The notes under the pieces are model-generated. The model worked only from the letters and a program-made list of their open reading frames with translations. It was not told the origin of the DNA and did not search any database. This document shows, in pieces, positions 21,394-35,500 of a DNA stretch of 64,000 bases (position 1 is the stretch's first letter; every line of letters starts with the position of its first letter). Source of the DNA: Chondrosia reniformis (taxonomy: Eukaryota > Porifera > Demospongiae > Chondrillida > Chondrillidae); assembly GCA_947172415.1 (NCBI GenBank), contig OX359197.1, positions 1,488,001 through 1,552,000 of the forward strand, read 5' to 3'. A program made the translations under genes and the position numbers.

Positions 21394-23220
21394 GAGAGTA
21401 CAGAGAATATACATTATAGACTTTAAACACTACACCCTCGATCAGTATTTACAAAACTTTCGAACTTTAAAGTTGTAAGGAAATTAAGTTAATTATAAAA
21501 TATTGGTTCAGTTAATTAGTACACAGCCATACTTAATTTGATGGCTTTTTAGATTTTTCCCAAAAATACCCTAATATATAAACCATTTCAATTGGACTGT
21601 TGTTCCACTACCTGCACTTATAACCCATGCATACGTCTGCCTCCTAATTATAAGTAGCTATATGCATGGATAGACCATGTGTAATAACTATCTCAAGACT
21701 ACGATTGATATTAGATGTTTGGAGGTGTTATATTAATACGCTTGTGAGGTTATTTGCCCTGACTGCATGCAATAATAATAATAGTAACTTGTTTTTAATA
21801 TTGTGACATGCTAATACAAAACTGAAATCAGTAAAGACAGCCCAACCACAAGGGTTTATAAGTCACACTAAAAAGAGTCCACATTATAGATCTATAATTT
21901 ATGTCTTGAGCAACTTGCAATTGGATATATAGTTTGAGGGGAAAATAAACGACATGGATATAAACTAGTGACTGGTTTGTGGGGTAAGATAAATGCATTT
22001 GGGTGATTTATCTTTTAGGATAGGAGAGGATATAGGCACTTCTGTAGAAATGGAGCATTAATAATGATTGCTAAATAATTATAAAGTGGGTGGCATCCTC
22101 AATCTTGCCATGCAGAGTTACATACACAACTTACATGCAGACCTGATCCCCCAATGCCACCTTAGTGGATGGATGATTCTGCCCTTTTCGATCAGAAAAT
22201 GGCAAGCAGCCACACCTCATGCAGGGAAGCCAAGACTCTTCTCCTATCCTGTCCCCCTGTCAGCAAATACTCCTCCACAGATGGACACCGTTTCAAGCCT
22301 GTAGTTGGCCAACCTGCCCCAGCTCCAGAGTCACTATCACTTACAGGACCTCCAGGAGCCTGCATGTGACCATGAGAGTTTACTATCAACTATGCTAGCG
22401 CTCCTATATACTATGTGTGGATCCTTGCATGAGTGAGCCACAACTATAGGATTAAAATCACCACCTACACTGTTATTCCCTTACACCTTCTTTGCCAAAA
22501 AATGAACCCCCCCGTAAGAAAAATGCATGGAGTCCGTTTTTGATAAAGTGCAAAATTGGTGTCACGTACACACCCCTAGTTGATCCAGGCTGGGTAGGCA
22601 AGCAACGAACATGCAGAACAAAATCTTTGATCATGACCCTCTAAGGGCACTTTTACACAATACACATGCATGCATACAATGCAAACCAGGTATATATACT
22701 ATTTGCAATCTAATTAACATAATGCTTAACCTTATAATTAGCTTGCATCTCATCAATTTAATCTTTGAAAGCTACATATATATAATATTATATTATAGCT
22801 TATATATATAGACCCTTCTCGCATGAAATGCATGCATCTTTAATTTATTTCACGTACATGCACCAGCAGCACACAGTTATTTAATAACCATATATGCAGC
22901 AGTATATAGAAATAAGATTTATACATACGTATATGCCAACTTACGTACGTATGTATAGAAGTTATGTGTCCTCTGGTCATTAATATAATACATGTACGTA
23001 TGTACATACTTACACGGCTATAAAAGTAAAATTCTGTCAGTCACTTCAAACCTAATAAAAAATTATTGTTACTTGAAACAATTTTGATCTCATAATCAAT
23101 CAATTGCAATAATTGGATATTTCATAACAATAAAAGATACACAAAGTTATTAGCAAACAAAGCAAATGAATGAACAAGTCAAAGTTCTTTTTCGATTCTG
23201 TACAGTCATGTGGTGTTTAG
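21394..23220. other. Intergenic region
   Basis: No gene recognised. 21394-22050 is AT-rich, likely 3' UTR then spacer. 22100-22390 is richer in G+C and has an open Ser/Pro-rich stretch (22169-22369) without convincing exon borders. 22500-22600 holds a C-run. 22650-23160 is AT-rich. Confidence 0.4.
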
Positions 23221-23562
23221 CTGTCACCTACGTATGTATGAAATGAGCAATAAGTACCATAACAGTTACAATACAGGCTGTCACCTACGTATGTATGAAA
23301 TGAGCAATAAGTACCATAACAGTTACAATACAGGCTGTCACCTACGTATGTATGAAATGAGCAATAAGTACCATAACAGTTACAATACAGGCTGTCACCT
23401 ACGTATGTATGAAATGAGCAATAAGTACCATAACAGTTACAATACAGGCTGTCACCTACGTATGTATGAAATGAGCAATAAGTATCATAATAGTTACAAT
23501 ACAGGCTGTCACCTACGTATGTATGAAATGAGCAATAAGTACCATAACAGTTACAATACAGG
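23221..23562. repeat. 57-bp minisatellite, six copies
   Basis: Unit starts CTGTCACCTACGTATGTATG and ends AGTTACAATACAGG. Five copies are identical and one has two changes. 57 is divisible by three, so a plus-strand frame of 19-residue repeats stays open, but nothing else supports it as coding. The last copy supplies the stop codon of the minus-strand Roc-COR-CARD gene. Confidence 0.95.
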
Positions 23563-26500
23563 CAACTGGTCAGGTAATGTACAGCACAACAAACCTAAAA
23601 ATCTGTCAATCAACTCGGCAAGTTCTTGATTGTTTTCATGAGTAGTTTCCTTTTTGAGAGCAGAGGAAAACCTTCTTAGTTTCCTCTCACTTGGATCATT
23701 AGCTAGAATCTCAAATAGATTGGCATTTGCCTCTTGCCTTCCAACATGGTTACCGAATTTAACCAGTTGGTCTGCCTTTATAACACCACTTGGACAAAGG
23801 TAACTAGCTATGGATTGAACATCAGCATTCTCAATTAGCTGACTATGGAAGTTTGACTGATAGAGGAACATTTGGATTTCAGAAGCTTTAGTGCAGAGTT
23901 AGAGATAAAATTAAAAGAATAACATTAAGTCATTGCTATATAGTCAAATGAATGTACGTATATGTACAACACTTTAGAATATGCATAATCAATTACCTCC
24001 TTTTTTCACAGACTTGGAATGAAAATCAAGTTTTCGATTATCTGATTCAGCAGGTCCTATGCATGCACAATACATTAAAACATTTACAGACTACAAAAAT
24101 GTCAGGGAACCATAACATTGTGTGTAGTATATACAAACCTGGCTGAGGTTGAATGATTGGACGTTGACAGGCTGTGGTTGTCACTTGTTGGTCTGGCAGA
24201 CCTGGATTTGCTACATTAACGTGGAATTATAGTGCTCATTTTGCAGTAAATACTAATATGTAGGAATTTGAAGATAATCATATCCACAATTATTACTAAT
24301 TATATTCCTTTGTCAAAATCGTCATAAAACGCCATCAGAAGTCACTTGGAAGTTTTGATCACATTCAGCCTTTTATAGTATGTAGCATCTACTGAAAGTG
24401 AAGTGGAACGCTACAATTTCAGAAAGCGCACACTAGAACAGCAGTGAATTCAAATTCCATTGTTTCATGTCAGTTCAGAAAAATATCCATGAAGAGAGTT
24501 AAATGGCTTGTATGGAGTAGAACTGATAGCTACGTAGCAATCCAGATACTGGTGAAGTATGGATTCATTATATTAAGTAAAAACTAAAGTGAATTTTGAC
24601 ACACTACCTGCATATGCATATACCTACATGTATCTCCATCTTGTAAGACTAGATAGGATTTGTCTTCAATTTTGAACTAAAAAGGATCCAAAAGAAAATG
24701 GTAAAATATCAGCTAAAATTCACACACAAAAAGTATCTTACCTCAACATTGGAGATTTTGACTGGCAAAAACCAGATCTTCATTGATGGCGAGTAGCTTT
24801 GGCGCTCATCAAAAGTACACATCAGGACATCTGCATCTGAGGTGGGGTTCAGAGCTAGATGGGGCTTGTCAGGCACACATGAACAGTTGAAACCAATATT
24901 AGGGAGCAATTCATCACCAACCATATCTGTGGAAACAGCTTTGAGGCTTTCAAATGCTGCACTCCTAATTCTGCTACAGCAATTGTGTAACTCAGCCAGG
25001 CGGGTAGCGGCATCACCTAGGTAGAAGTGCTTTGAGCAGAAAAGTGCTACTTCAATGTGACCAGGCTTCTCCATGAGGTATATGTCGAACTCTTGCCTCT
25101 CGTTCCAAGACAAACGAATGGTGGTCCTGTCACAATTCTTAGCTGTGAGGTTGGGCTGCAATGACAGCTGGCTTTCCTGACAATCAGTTAGCGCTACAAC
25201 AAGACGGCAGAAAATGCCATTGGGGAGATCCAAAAGCCTTGGGGCAGCCAAGCTCTTAGATTCCTGCTTGAGGCTGAAGGCAAAACAGAGATTTGAGACG
25301 ACTGCAAAATGCGGCACTTCTACCTTTCCATAGGGTAGGACAACTGGCATGAAATACTCCTTTGGGTGGACTTGGGCAGCCAGACCCAAGTGGTGGAGCA
25401 GGTGCAGAAGCCATTTGTGACAAGCCTCAGGAATGTCAATACCAAGCTCCTTGAAAAGAAGGTTAAAATCTTCTCCCACAATACCAGATTCCTGGAATTC
25501 CTCAACAATTGCTGCTTCAGGCTCATAGAAACATACAGAAAGGAGCTTTCCTATTTCCCCTAATAGAACAGTGACATCTGTGCAAATCCAGTTGTCAGTA
25601 CTCGATTCCTCTTTTGGAGCAAAGTAGGCATACATCCCGAGCATTGTAAAGAGTTCTAGCATTGCTTGGAATTGGCTATCGGCGTCCTCCTTGTCAACAA
25701 AACCTCCTTCCGTGCAAAATGCCTTTAAATGATTGTAAGGAAAAAACTTATCCTTGCTTCTTCTGATAATGACATCAAGGAGGAACCACATCAGTGGCAT
25801 ATCAAGCTCCAATGCATTCTTAGGGCTTTCTAAGATCTTTCGCTTCAAATATTTCAGGGTATCTGAGTCACCTTGATTTGGCTTTCCTGATAGCTTCATC
25901 ATGCTATTAATAAGGAGAATACGATTCTCTTCTGTGATCTTTCGTGAGTTAGCTGGATCATTCAAGATGAGGTGCTTGTAATATGGTTTCAGTTTCAAAA
26001 CAGACAAGCTCTCCCTGTGACTTTGAAGAATTGCACTTCTTTCCTCACTTTTCATCAGCACATCTTTGTGGGTCCCCACTAGCAATATATTTAAATGGGG
26101 ATGGCTTTTAACTATTGAAGAAAGCTTGGCATTGATGGGCTTGAGGCTTGCAACATGAACACTTGAGAGTGATTTGAGGATCATATTCAGAGTAGATGGG
26201 CCATTATTGATCCTTAGACACTGATTTTCTGTTGGCCGATAAGTGATGTCAGCTTGCTTGTTGATATCCTTGGAGGCATTGAAGGTAAGGAGGTAAGTGC
26301 AGGGCAGGGTAAACAGGAAGGGGAGAGCATCGTGAAACGCTGGTTGTCCTCCTGTGTCAAGGAAATGAACTAAGGTGGCCTTCCCCAGATCAACTTTGTC
26401 GGTTTCTTCTTCATTTTGAAGGAGATCATCAAGTAGCTTAGACAAATCTGTTTCATGTGACAGATCATGACTTTCAGCACTGGTAGGCAGAGGAGTAGCA

Positions 26501-29500
26501 TCACGCTGCAGGGGCAGATAGAACTGCTTGCATTGAAAGTTAGATCTTTTAGCAATGGTTCTTATAATTTTCTCAAGAAGTGAATCAGTAGAAAGGACCC
26601 ACTGGTCCTCATTATAGAAGTAGCACTCATCAATAGCCTCTTCTCCTCTGGATTGACTGGGAACCTGCATTAGAACAAACTATCAATTAAATTAAAATGC
26701 AAATTGTATGTCAAAATTCATCTAAATATTTAATGTACAACTGAATAATCACTGACAAGTAACCAGGTAAAATGGCTTCGATGAATCTCTTTACTTGTCT
26801 CAAATCAATGCATCCAGTAATATAAGCTCTCACAATCAGAACCTAACTTCTTTACATCCTCATCAAAATTTTTCTCTTACAGCTGCTATTATTCATCTTA
26901 TATTAGGGTATACTAGTGAGATATATTTTTGGAATAATATAATTTTAATCTGAAACCTTTGTTGGAATAAAACCTTAAAAATATGAATTCTGCAATCTTT
27001 CTTAAAATATATGTTTGTTTTGATATTGTTTGTGCTATTTGTATATATGTAAATGTTAGAACAAAAAAAGAGCTGCTAAAAACACAAGGTCTGGTGCCCT
27101 CAGAATACCTTGTCAGGTAAAGATGTAACCATGACCACTTCGGGAGCTTCCATAATTCCAGTACTTGTGCTGACTATTGTTGACTTGTTGTCAATGAGGA
27201 GTCGTTTCAGAGTAGATTTTCCAACTCCAGAAGGTCCAATGAAGACGCATCTTATAATTTTGACTCTGACATAGCCATGCCTTTGCAAAATGGTCTGGTA
27301 AGCACATCGCCATCCGGCCTATAGGTGTTCCACAATTAAAATATTACATATACAACAAAAAGTAATTCATCATCATCATCATTAGGGAACTTGAAGATCT
27401 AAAGTCAATCTTAAAGCATTGATATCATCATCATTGAACTCTGGATATTACCCCTGCCCACTCAAGTCTCCTGAGGAGCGCAATGAGCTAATGGGCGGAA
27501 CCAAAGTTTGCTTGATGGGGAATAGAGTCACTAGAGTCCTTAGCCACTCAAAAAGATGGTCGAACCATAGACAGCTGTTTCTTCCTTATTAGCACTCATC
27601 AGTGTATGGTCAGAGATGGAACTTTTGAGTGGCTAGTCTGCTAATAGGTATTCCCAAAGCAAAAAAGCTTGTGGTTTCCTTATCAGCAGATAAGGGGTGC
27701 AGTCAAAAGTGTGGCTGATTACTAATATGGCAAAATTAGGGAAACTTAAGATCTAAAGCCGATCTTAAAGCATCTACGTATATATCATCATCATTGATGA
27801 TATAGATGATGATTATATAATTATGGTAACAGTTAGAGAGATCACCATCCACATCTTGTGGATTGCCATCCTGACCTCATTGTCACTGCAAATAATTGTG
27901 CAAAAAAATAATTTACGTTTCAACTTCAGTGTAGGAGTCAATATCCTTCAATACAGTTATAAGGTTACACGTTCAAACCTGCCATCTACCTTTTTCAATT
28001 TACTAAAATCAATAATCTCAAAGTATTATCAGTAATTGGTTAAATAAATACTTGCTAATCGTGTGCTATATGTACGTATGTACATAATTGCTGAAATTAT
28101 TACTCTTAACTTTAATGTAGATTCAAACGTTTGAAGTAATATATACCAAGATCAAACTTCTGTCTCCCAACCAAGATCATACTTCTGTCTCCCAACCAAG
28201 AGATCAGACTTTGGTAGCACTATTAAGATTGCGTTCATAATGAATTGGTTACAATTTTTGAGCATCAGCAGCAATTATTATTAATCCTCATTATTCGGCA
28301 CCCAAAACATTACATCATAACTCATCACATGTCACCTTCTTCTATTTAAACTGTTTGTATGCCTTCCTCCCCTCATTTATTGCTGAAGAAGACCTACGGG
28401 TCGAAACATCCTAATACTTGCTCAAATTGTAACCAATTCATTCAAATGTCTATACTAGAAATATCTATCAAAAACTGAAATATTTAGCATAAACTGTCAA
28501 AAATACAGTTAAAAAGGTTTACAAGTTCAAATACTGTACATTCGAGCAAGTAAATTATCAAATATGGACACTTAAAGATATAATCTAATCGTAAAGCAAG
28601 TACTATGTATTATACCTTTTGTTCTTCGAACCATTCACTACCACTTTCTGAAGTCAAATAGAAAATTTGGTATGTAGTTAGAAACTATAAAGTGAGCTGT
28701 AAGTCAGTGTGTACAGTTGAATACTCACCAACTGTTGTTCAATAACCAAGGAGTCACAGAAATTATGCAAGGAAAAAGAAAAGTAAACTGATAAATTCTA
28801 TATTCACAAACATGTATATACAAATAGCTACATTTTAAACATATTCATTGATGTCTACCCATTAACATCCTACAAAAGAACTATTATGTACTTCACAGGT
28901 GACTATATAAACATTAGAAACTGTTGGACAGTGTCATTGTTTATAGAATAGATACATAGAGAAAATAAAGGTCATCAAAGAATGGTCCATAACCATATAC
29001 AGTACATGTCAAAAGAAACTTTACAAAATTCAACGAATTTTGCAGAAATTCCATGCGGATTCCACATGGAATCCGCGCAGCTAACCTCGGCGTTACCGTG
29101 CTATTTCTGCGGAATGTCTGTAGCCTTTCCGCGAAACGTCTCTTGCCTTTCCGCGGAACGTCTTCCCTGTCCGCGGATCGTCTTCGTCCTTATCCGCGGA
29201 ACGTTAACACCTCTGCCGTATTGCGCACAAGGTTTGTACTGGTACGTATCTGCACACTACGTGGTCTAAGCCAAGCATTTCCACAAACAATAACGTTTAA
29301 TAACGAGCAACAACGTTTAATTAACGATTAATTATTATAATAGTAATATTAATAATAGTAATAATAGCCAGGTTTCTACGTGACCTGCAAGCTTGCAGGG
29401 CTGAACTGATGTCTTCTGGTGGGATGCATATGTCTCCTACCTCGTTCATCCGACTCGTAATGTCTTGCAGAGGCATATCATGAGGAGACTCCAGTTGTGT

Positions 29501-32500
29501 TGGTGGAATTTCTTGCCAGAAGTAAGGAGGCACTGGTGTCGCCATCTCCATGGGGGGTGCACGCATAGGCATTTCCTGAAGCAGTGGATACTCGCTTACT
29601 GGAGGCTGCAGAGTGTACACTTTCTCCTCTAACGTCTGAAGACGGCACACCAGTCGCGCTTCAACTCCAGACACCGTGTCTGTCAAAATGTCCAACTTGT
29701 CTGACAAGTAGTCCAGCTTCTGCAAGATAGTATAAAACCTATCATCCTGCTGTCCTTCGGGTGCATGCGAATCTGTGGAAGTTGAAGGAGCTGGAGCTGC
29801 CAGTTCAAAAGTAAACTGCTCTTCAGGCTCATTCCTGGTAGTGGCAGGTGATGCTGGTGCTTGAGCGCCGTTGACATCGATCACTTCAGCGTTGAAGTTT
29901 TTCTTTGATTTTCCCCAAGAGACTACTACCTTCTCCCCAACAACGATCGTCCCTTTTTTGATGGCGCTCTTCCTCACGAGGGACGTCGTTCCCTTGGATT
30001 TTCCGTCGCTCCATCGTACAAGGATCTTCTCCATGATAACTCACAAAGGCAGTATAACTCGCAAAAGGCAGGAACACGCTGAAAGGTGGGTGAATTACTT
30101 ATCAAATTAAGTTGTATTTATACGTACGTGCACACTCGAGGTGCGAGATTATCCTCAGCCAATCAGATATAATATCATTTACATTCTGGTCCGCTTAATA
30201 TTAAACATTAAACCATAGATTAAACCGACCGAAGTGTAATATTAAAATGTTATCTGATTGGTCGAAATCAACGTGAAAGCATCCTTTATACGTATATACG
30301 TACGTGCACACTCGAGGTGCGAGATTATCCTCAGCCAATCAGATATAATATTATTTACATTCTGGTCCGCTTAATATTAAACATTAAACCATAGATTAAA
30401 CCGACCGAAGTGTAATATTAAAATGTTATCTGATTGGTCGAAATCAACGTGAAAGCATCCTTTATACGTATATACGTACGTGCACACTCGAGGTGCGAGA
30501 TTATCCTCAGCCAATCAGATATAATATTATTTACATTCTGGTCCGCTTAATATTAAACATTAAACAGACCGAAGTATAATATTAAAATGTTATCTGATTG
30601 ATCGAAATCAACGTGAAAGTATCCTTTATACGTATATACGTACGTGCACACTGGAGGTGTGAGATATTCCCCAGCATATAAGATATAGATATCTTGTTTT
30701 TTCAGTGTGTGTGTGCCTTTTGCGACCTTTGAAGCCAATGGAGTGAACTGGTGGAAGAGTCCAGCAGAGTCCCCAGACCTTAACCCTTTCCGCGCCAACT
30801 TATTGCATGGGTGGCCCTATACCTTATGACTGACTTTTTCGAAGGCCACGTGATGTACGTAAGTGCTACGTGTAAGGTAAGGTTGTTTTTACGACTGAGG
30901 AAGTGGATTCTCGTCAAGTTTAGCCTTTCGAATCAAGTGAAGAGAACGGACCAGGCACTAACCCTAACCCTAACCCTATGCGGTCGCATTCAGAGCCTGG
31001 TCAGTTCTCTTCACTCACACGGTACGTATACGGTTAATTCGTAGGCTTTTTTCGCCACGGAGCGAAGGTTCCTGCCACCTGTGTGCACTAATCGTAAAGT
31101 GCAACTGTCTGACGACCACTTAACACCTGTTAGAGTTTACTTTGGCCACGCATATGCTAATAATTCGCCGGGAAAGCCTGCCGCCTATCTATGACGATGT
31201 ATATCGTCAACGGTTATCGGCTGCATATAATTATCATGACGATGTATATCGTCTGCGGTCATTAAAGGGTTAACCCCATAGAATTGGTGTGGGGGTAAAT
31301 GAAGAACTTCATCAGAGACAAGCTCAAGCCAAAAAATCTTGGTGAGTTGAAAGAAGGTATCAGAAAGTACTGGTCCACGCTTACCCCTGAAGTATGTACA
31401 TGCTACATTGATCACCTGCAGAAGGTGATGCCTGTAGTAGTGCAAGTAGAGGGAGCCCCTTCAGGGCATTAAACTATTTCTTTTTTATTGCAGTGACTAT
31501 TCTTGTTTTGTTTGTTATTACTTGTACATGCTTAATTGATTTTAATTGTATTCCAGGTGACACTTGACCTTTTGCGCTGTTAAACAAATATTGCGCATTA
31601 AATAAACATTGGTTGACTACAACTACGCCCCGTATGTGACATTTGACCTTTTGGGCTGTTAAACAGTTAAATAACTATCGATTGACTATTCTACGGCTAC
31701 CTTTCGACGATTCCACGGCTACAGTAACCCTGCGACGATTTCATGACTACCCTTTGACGATTCCGCGGAACCCTTGGAGGAATCTGTGGATATTCTGCGA
31801 GGATTCCGCAGAAGAGCCGCGGATTACCTACGCGGCAGATCCGCGGAATTCGTAAAGTTACTTGTGACACGTACTGTAGGTATCTATGTATATGCATTCA
31901 GAATGTAATAAAATAATAAAAATATATTTCTGGAAATATCTTATCATCATCATGGAACTCTGGATATTACCCCTGGAAATATCTTGTTTATATGTCATAC
32001 AGAATATTTGAAACTATTAAGTAGTGCTGTTAGTCAGTGTGTAAAGTTGAATACTCACGAACTGTTGTTCAATAACCAAGGAGTCACAGAAATTATGCAA
32101 GGAAAAAGAAAAGTAAACTGATAAATTATATATTCACAAACATGTATATACAAATAGCTACATTTTAAAAAGAAGATTCCCATGCGTAGATGTCTACTCA
32201 TTAACATCCTACAGAAGAACTATTATGTAGTTCACTGGTGACTAAAAATAGAAACCTTTGGACCGTGTCATTGTTTATAGAATAGATACATAGAGAAAAT
32301 AAAGGTCATCAAAGAATGGTCCATAACCATATATACGTAGGTATCTATGTATATGCATTCAGAATGTAATAAAATAATAAAAAATATATTTCTGGAAATA
32401 TCTTATCATCATCATGGAACTCTGGATATTAGCCCTGGAAATATCTTGTTTATATGTCATACAGAATATTTGAAACTATTAAGTAGTGCTGTTAGTCAGT

Positions 32501-35500
32501 GTGTAAAGTTGAATACTCACAAACTGTTGTTCAATAACCAAGGAGTCACAGAAATTATGCAAGGAAAAAGAAAAGTAAACTGATAAATTATATATTCACA
32601 AACATGTATATACAAAAAGCTACATTTTAAACAGAAGATTCCCATGCGTAGATGTCTACTCATTAACCCTTTATGCGCGAGTGACGCATATTTGCGTCAA
32701 TTAATTAGGTATCTTCAATAGCGAGTGCCGCATATTTGCGTCAAAGATACCATGGACGTTTTGTAGTAAGATTTACAGAGCTACATAACACTGCTGCAGC
32801 CGAAATGTTGGCGATACAAAGACTAAAGACGGTGGTTTATTTGTGCGCCTTATTCTGCTTGCCACGCTTCACTTGACGGTTTGGTAAACAATTTGTTTGA
32901 GGCTACGACGCTTCTCCAATGTTCTAGGGCTTTGAAAAGACTACATAAAGATATACCGTTACAAAAGGATAACCAGGGCTCTTCCTGACCGAATTTGCTT
33001 CCGTAGATAGTCAGAGAAAGCTTCTTACCCGAAGGAACTTAGAAAACATAGCCGTGCTTACTTTCTTCACTAAAAGAGGTAATATCTCGAAAATTAGAGC
33101 ATCTTAGAAGCCAATAGAGCAACAAAATATGGCTAAAAATCGGCATCAAAGTTTTACCGTCATAAAGAGTTGCCACATTCCTATCGAGGTGACGAATTTT
33201 AATTCCTGCCTCATGGTGTCCTCGTGACAATTAAATATCGCTTCTGGTGATTATTACGCCCACGTAATTATCTCGCGCATAAAGGGTTAACATCCTACAG
33301 CAGAACTATTATGTAGTTCACTGGTGACTAAAAATAGAAACCTTTGGACGTGTCATTGTTTATAGAATAGATACATAGAGAAAATAAAGGTGGTCCATAG
33401 GCATATATACGTAGGTATCTGTGTATATGCATTCAGAATGTAATAAAATAATAAAAAATATATTTCTGGAAATATCTTATCATCATCATGGAACTCTGGA
33501 TATTAGCCCTGGAAATATCTTGTTTATATGTCATACAGAATATTTGAAACTATTAAGTGGTGCTGTTAGTCAGTATGTAAATTGAATACTCACTTGCTGT
33601 TGTTAAATAACCAAGGAGTCACAGAAATTATGCAAGGAAAAAGAGAAGTAAACTGATAAATGATATATTCACAAACATGTATATACAAATAGCTACATTT
33701 TAAACAGAAGATTCCCATGCGTAGATGTCTACTCATTAACATCCTACAGAAGAACTATTATGTAGTTCACTGGTGACTAAAAATAGAAACCGTTGGACCG
33801 TGTCATTGTTTATAGAATAAATACATAGAGAAAATAAAGGTCATCAAAGAATGGTCCATAGCCATATATACGTAGGTATCTGTGTATATGCATTCAGAAT
33901 GTAATTAAATAATAAAAAATATATTTCTGGAAATATCTTATCATCATCATGGAACTCTGGATATTACCCCTGGAAATATCTTGTTTATATGTCATACAGA
34001 ATATTTGAAACTATTAAGTGGTGCTGTTAGTCAGTGTGTAAAGTTGAATACTCACGTGCTGTTGTTCAATAACCAAGGAGTCACAGAAATGGAAAAAGAA
34101 AAGTAAACTGATAAATTATATATTCACAAACATGTATATACAAATAGCTACATTTTAAACAGAAGATTCCCATGCGTAGATGTCTACTCATTAACATCCT
34201 ACAGCAGAACTATTATGTAGTTCACTGGTGACTAAAAATAGAAACCTTTGGACGTGTCATTGTTTATAGAATAGATACATAGAGAAAATAAAGGTGGTCC
34301 ATAGGCATATATACGTAGGTATCTGTGTATATGCATTCAGAATGTAATAAAATAATAAAAAATATATTTCTGGAAATATCTTATCATCATCATGGAACTC
34401 TGGATATTAGCCCTGGAAATATCTTGTTTATATGTCATACAGAATATTTGAAACTATTAAGTGGTGCTGTTAGTCAGTGTGTAAAGTTGAATACTCACGT
34501 GCTGTTGTTCAATAACCAAGGAGTCACAGAAATGGAAAAAGAAAAGTAAACTGATAAATTATATATTCACAAACATGTATATACAAATAGCTACATTTTA
34601 AACAGAAGATTCCCATGCGTAGATGTCTACTCATTAACATCCTACTATTACGTATGTACGTACTTCACAGGTGATTAAAAATAGAAACCTTTGGACGTGT
34701 CATTGTTTATAGAATAGATACATAGAGAAAATAAAGGATCAAAGAATGGTCCATAGCCATATATACGTAGGTATCTGTGTATATGCATTCAGAATGTAAT
34801 AAAATAATAAAAAATATATTTCTGGAAATATCTTATCATCATCATGGAACTCTGGATATTACCCCTGGAAATATCTTGTTTGTATGTCATACAGAATATT
34901 TGAAACTATTAAGTGGTGCTGTTAGTCAGTGTGTAAAGTTGAATACTCACTTGCTGTTGTTCAATAACCAAGGAGTCACAGAAATGGAAAAAGAAAAGTA
35001 AACTGATAAATTATATATTCACAAACATGTATATACAAAAAGCTACATTTTAAACAGAAGATTCCCATGCGTAGATGTCTACTCATTAACATCCTACAGC
35101 AGAACTATTATGTAGTTCACTGGTGACTAAAAATAGAAACCTTTGGACCGTGTCATTGTTTATAGAATAGATACATAGAGAAAATAAAGGTGGTCCATAG
35201 GCATATATACGTAGGTATCTGTGTATATGCATTCAGAATGTAATAAAATAATAAAAAATATATTTCTGGAAATATCTTATCATCATCATGGAACTCTGGA
35301 TATTAGCCCTGGAAATATCTTGTTTATATGTCATACAGAATATTTGAAACTATTAAGTGGTGCTGTTAGTCAGTGTGTAAAGTTGAATACTCACGTGCTG
35401 TTGTTCAATAACCAAGGAGTCACAGAAATGGAAAAAGAAAAGTAAACTGATAAATTATATATTCACAAACATGTATATACAAATAGCTACATCTTAAACA

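Larger units (their letters stand above)
30700..31472 (+). pseudogene. Tc1/mariner transposase 3' end, split by a MITE
   Basis: Plus-strand frame reads ANGVNWWKSPAESPDL up to 30783, then after 31269 continues NPIELVWG, a stop, and KNFIRDKLKPKNLGELKEGI to a stop at 31472. SPDLNPIE is the end of the DDE catalytic core of Tc1-type transposases. The 5' part is missing and a stop follows VWG, so it is dead. Confidence 0.82.
29000..31876. mobile_element. Tc1/mariner-ended element with an extra gene
   Basis: Ends CAGTACATGTCAAAAGAAAC at 29000 and, inverted, GTAACTTGTGACACGTACTG-type sequence ending at 31876, both flanked by TA. Subterminal zones (29050-29210, 31735-31850) repeat TTTCCGCGGAACGTC-like boxes, as transposase-binding sites might. 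Inside are a 237-codon minus-strand frame, three 176-bp repeats and the 3' end of a Tc1-type transposase split by a TTAA-flanked MITE. Confidence 0.75.

Noticed and set aside
22169..22369. Ser/Pro-rich open frame as a gene
   Set aside because: No convincing start, splice borders or recognised domain.
23210..23629. 139-codon frame with 19-residue repeats
   Set aside because: Product of the 57-bp minisatellite; no start context or splice sites, and it overlaps the real minus-strand exon.
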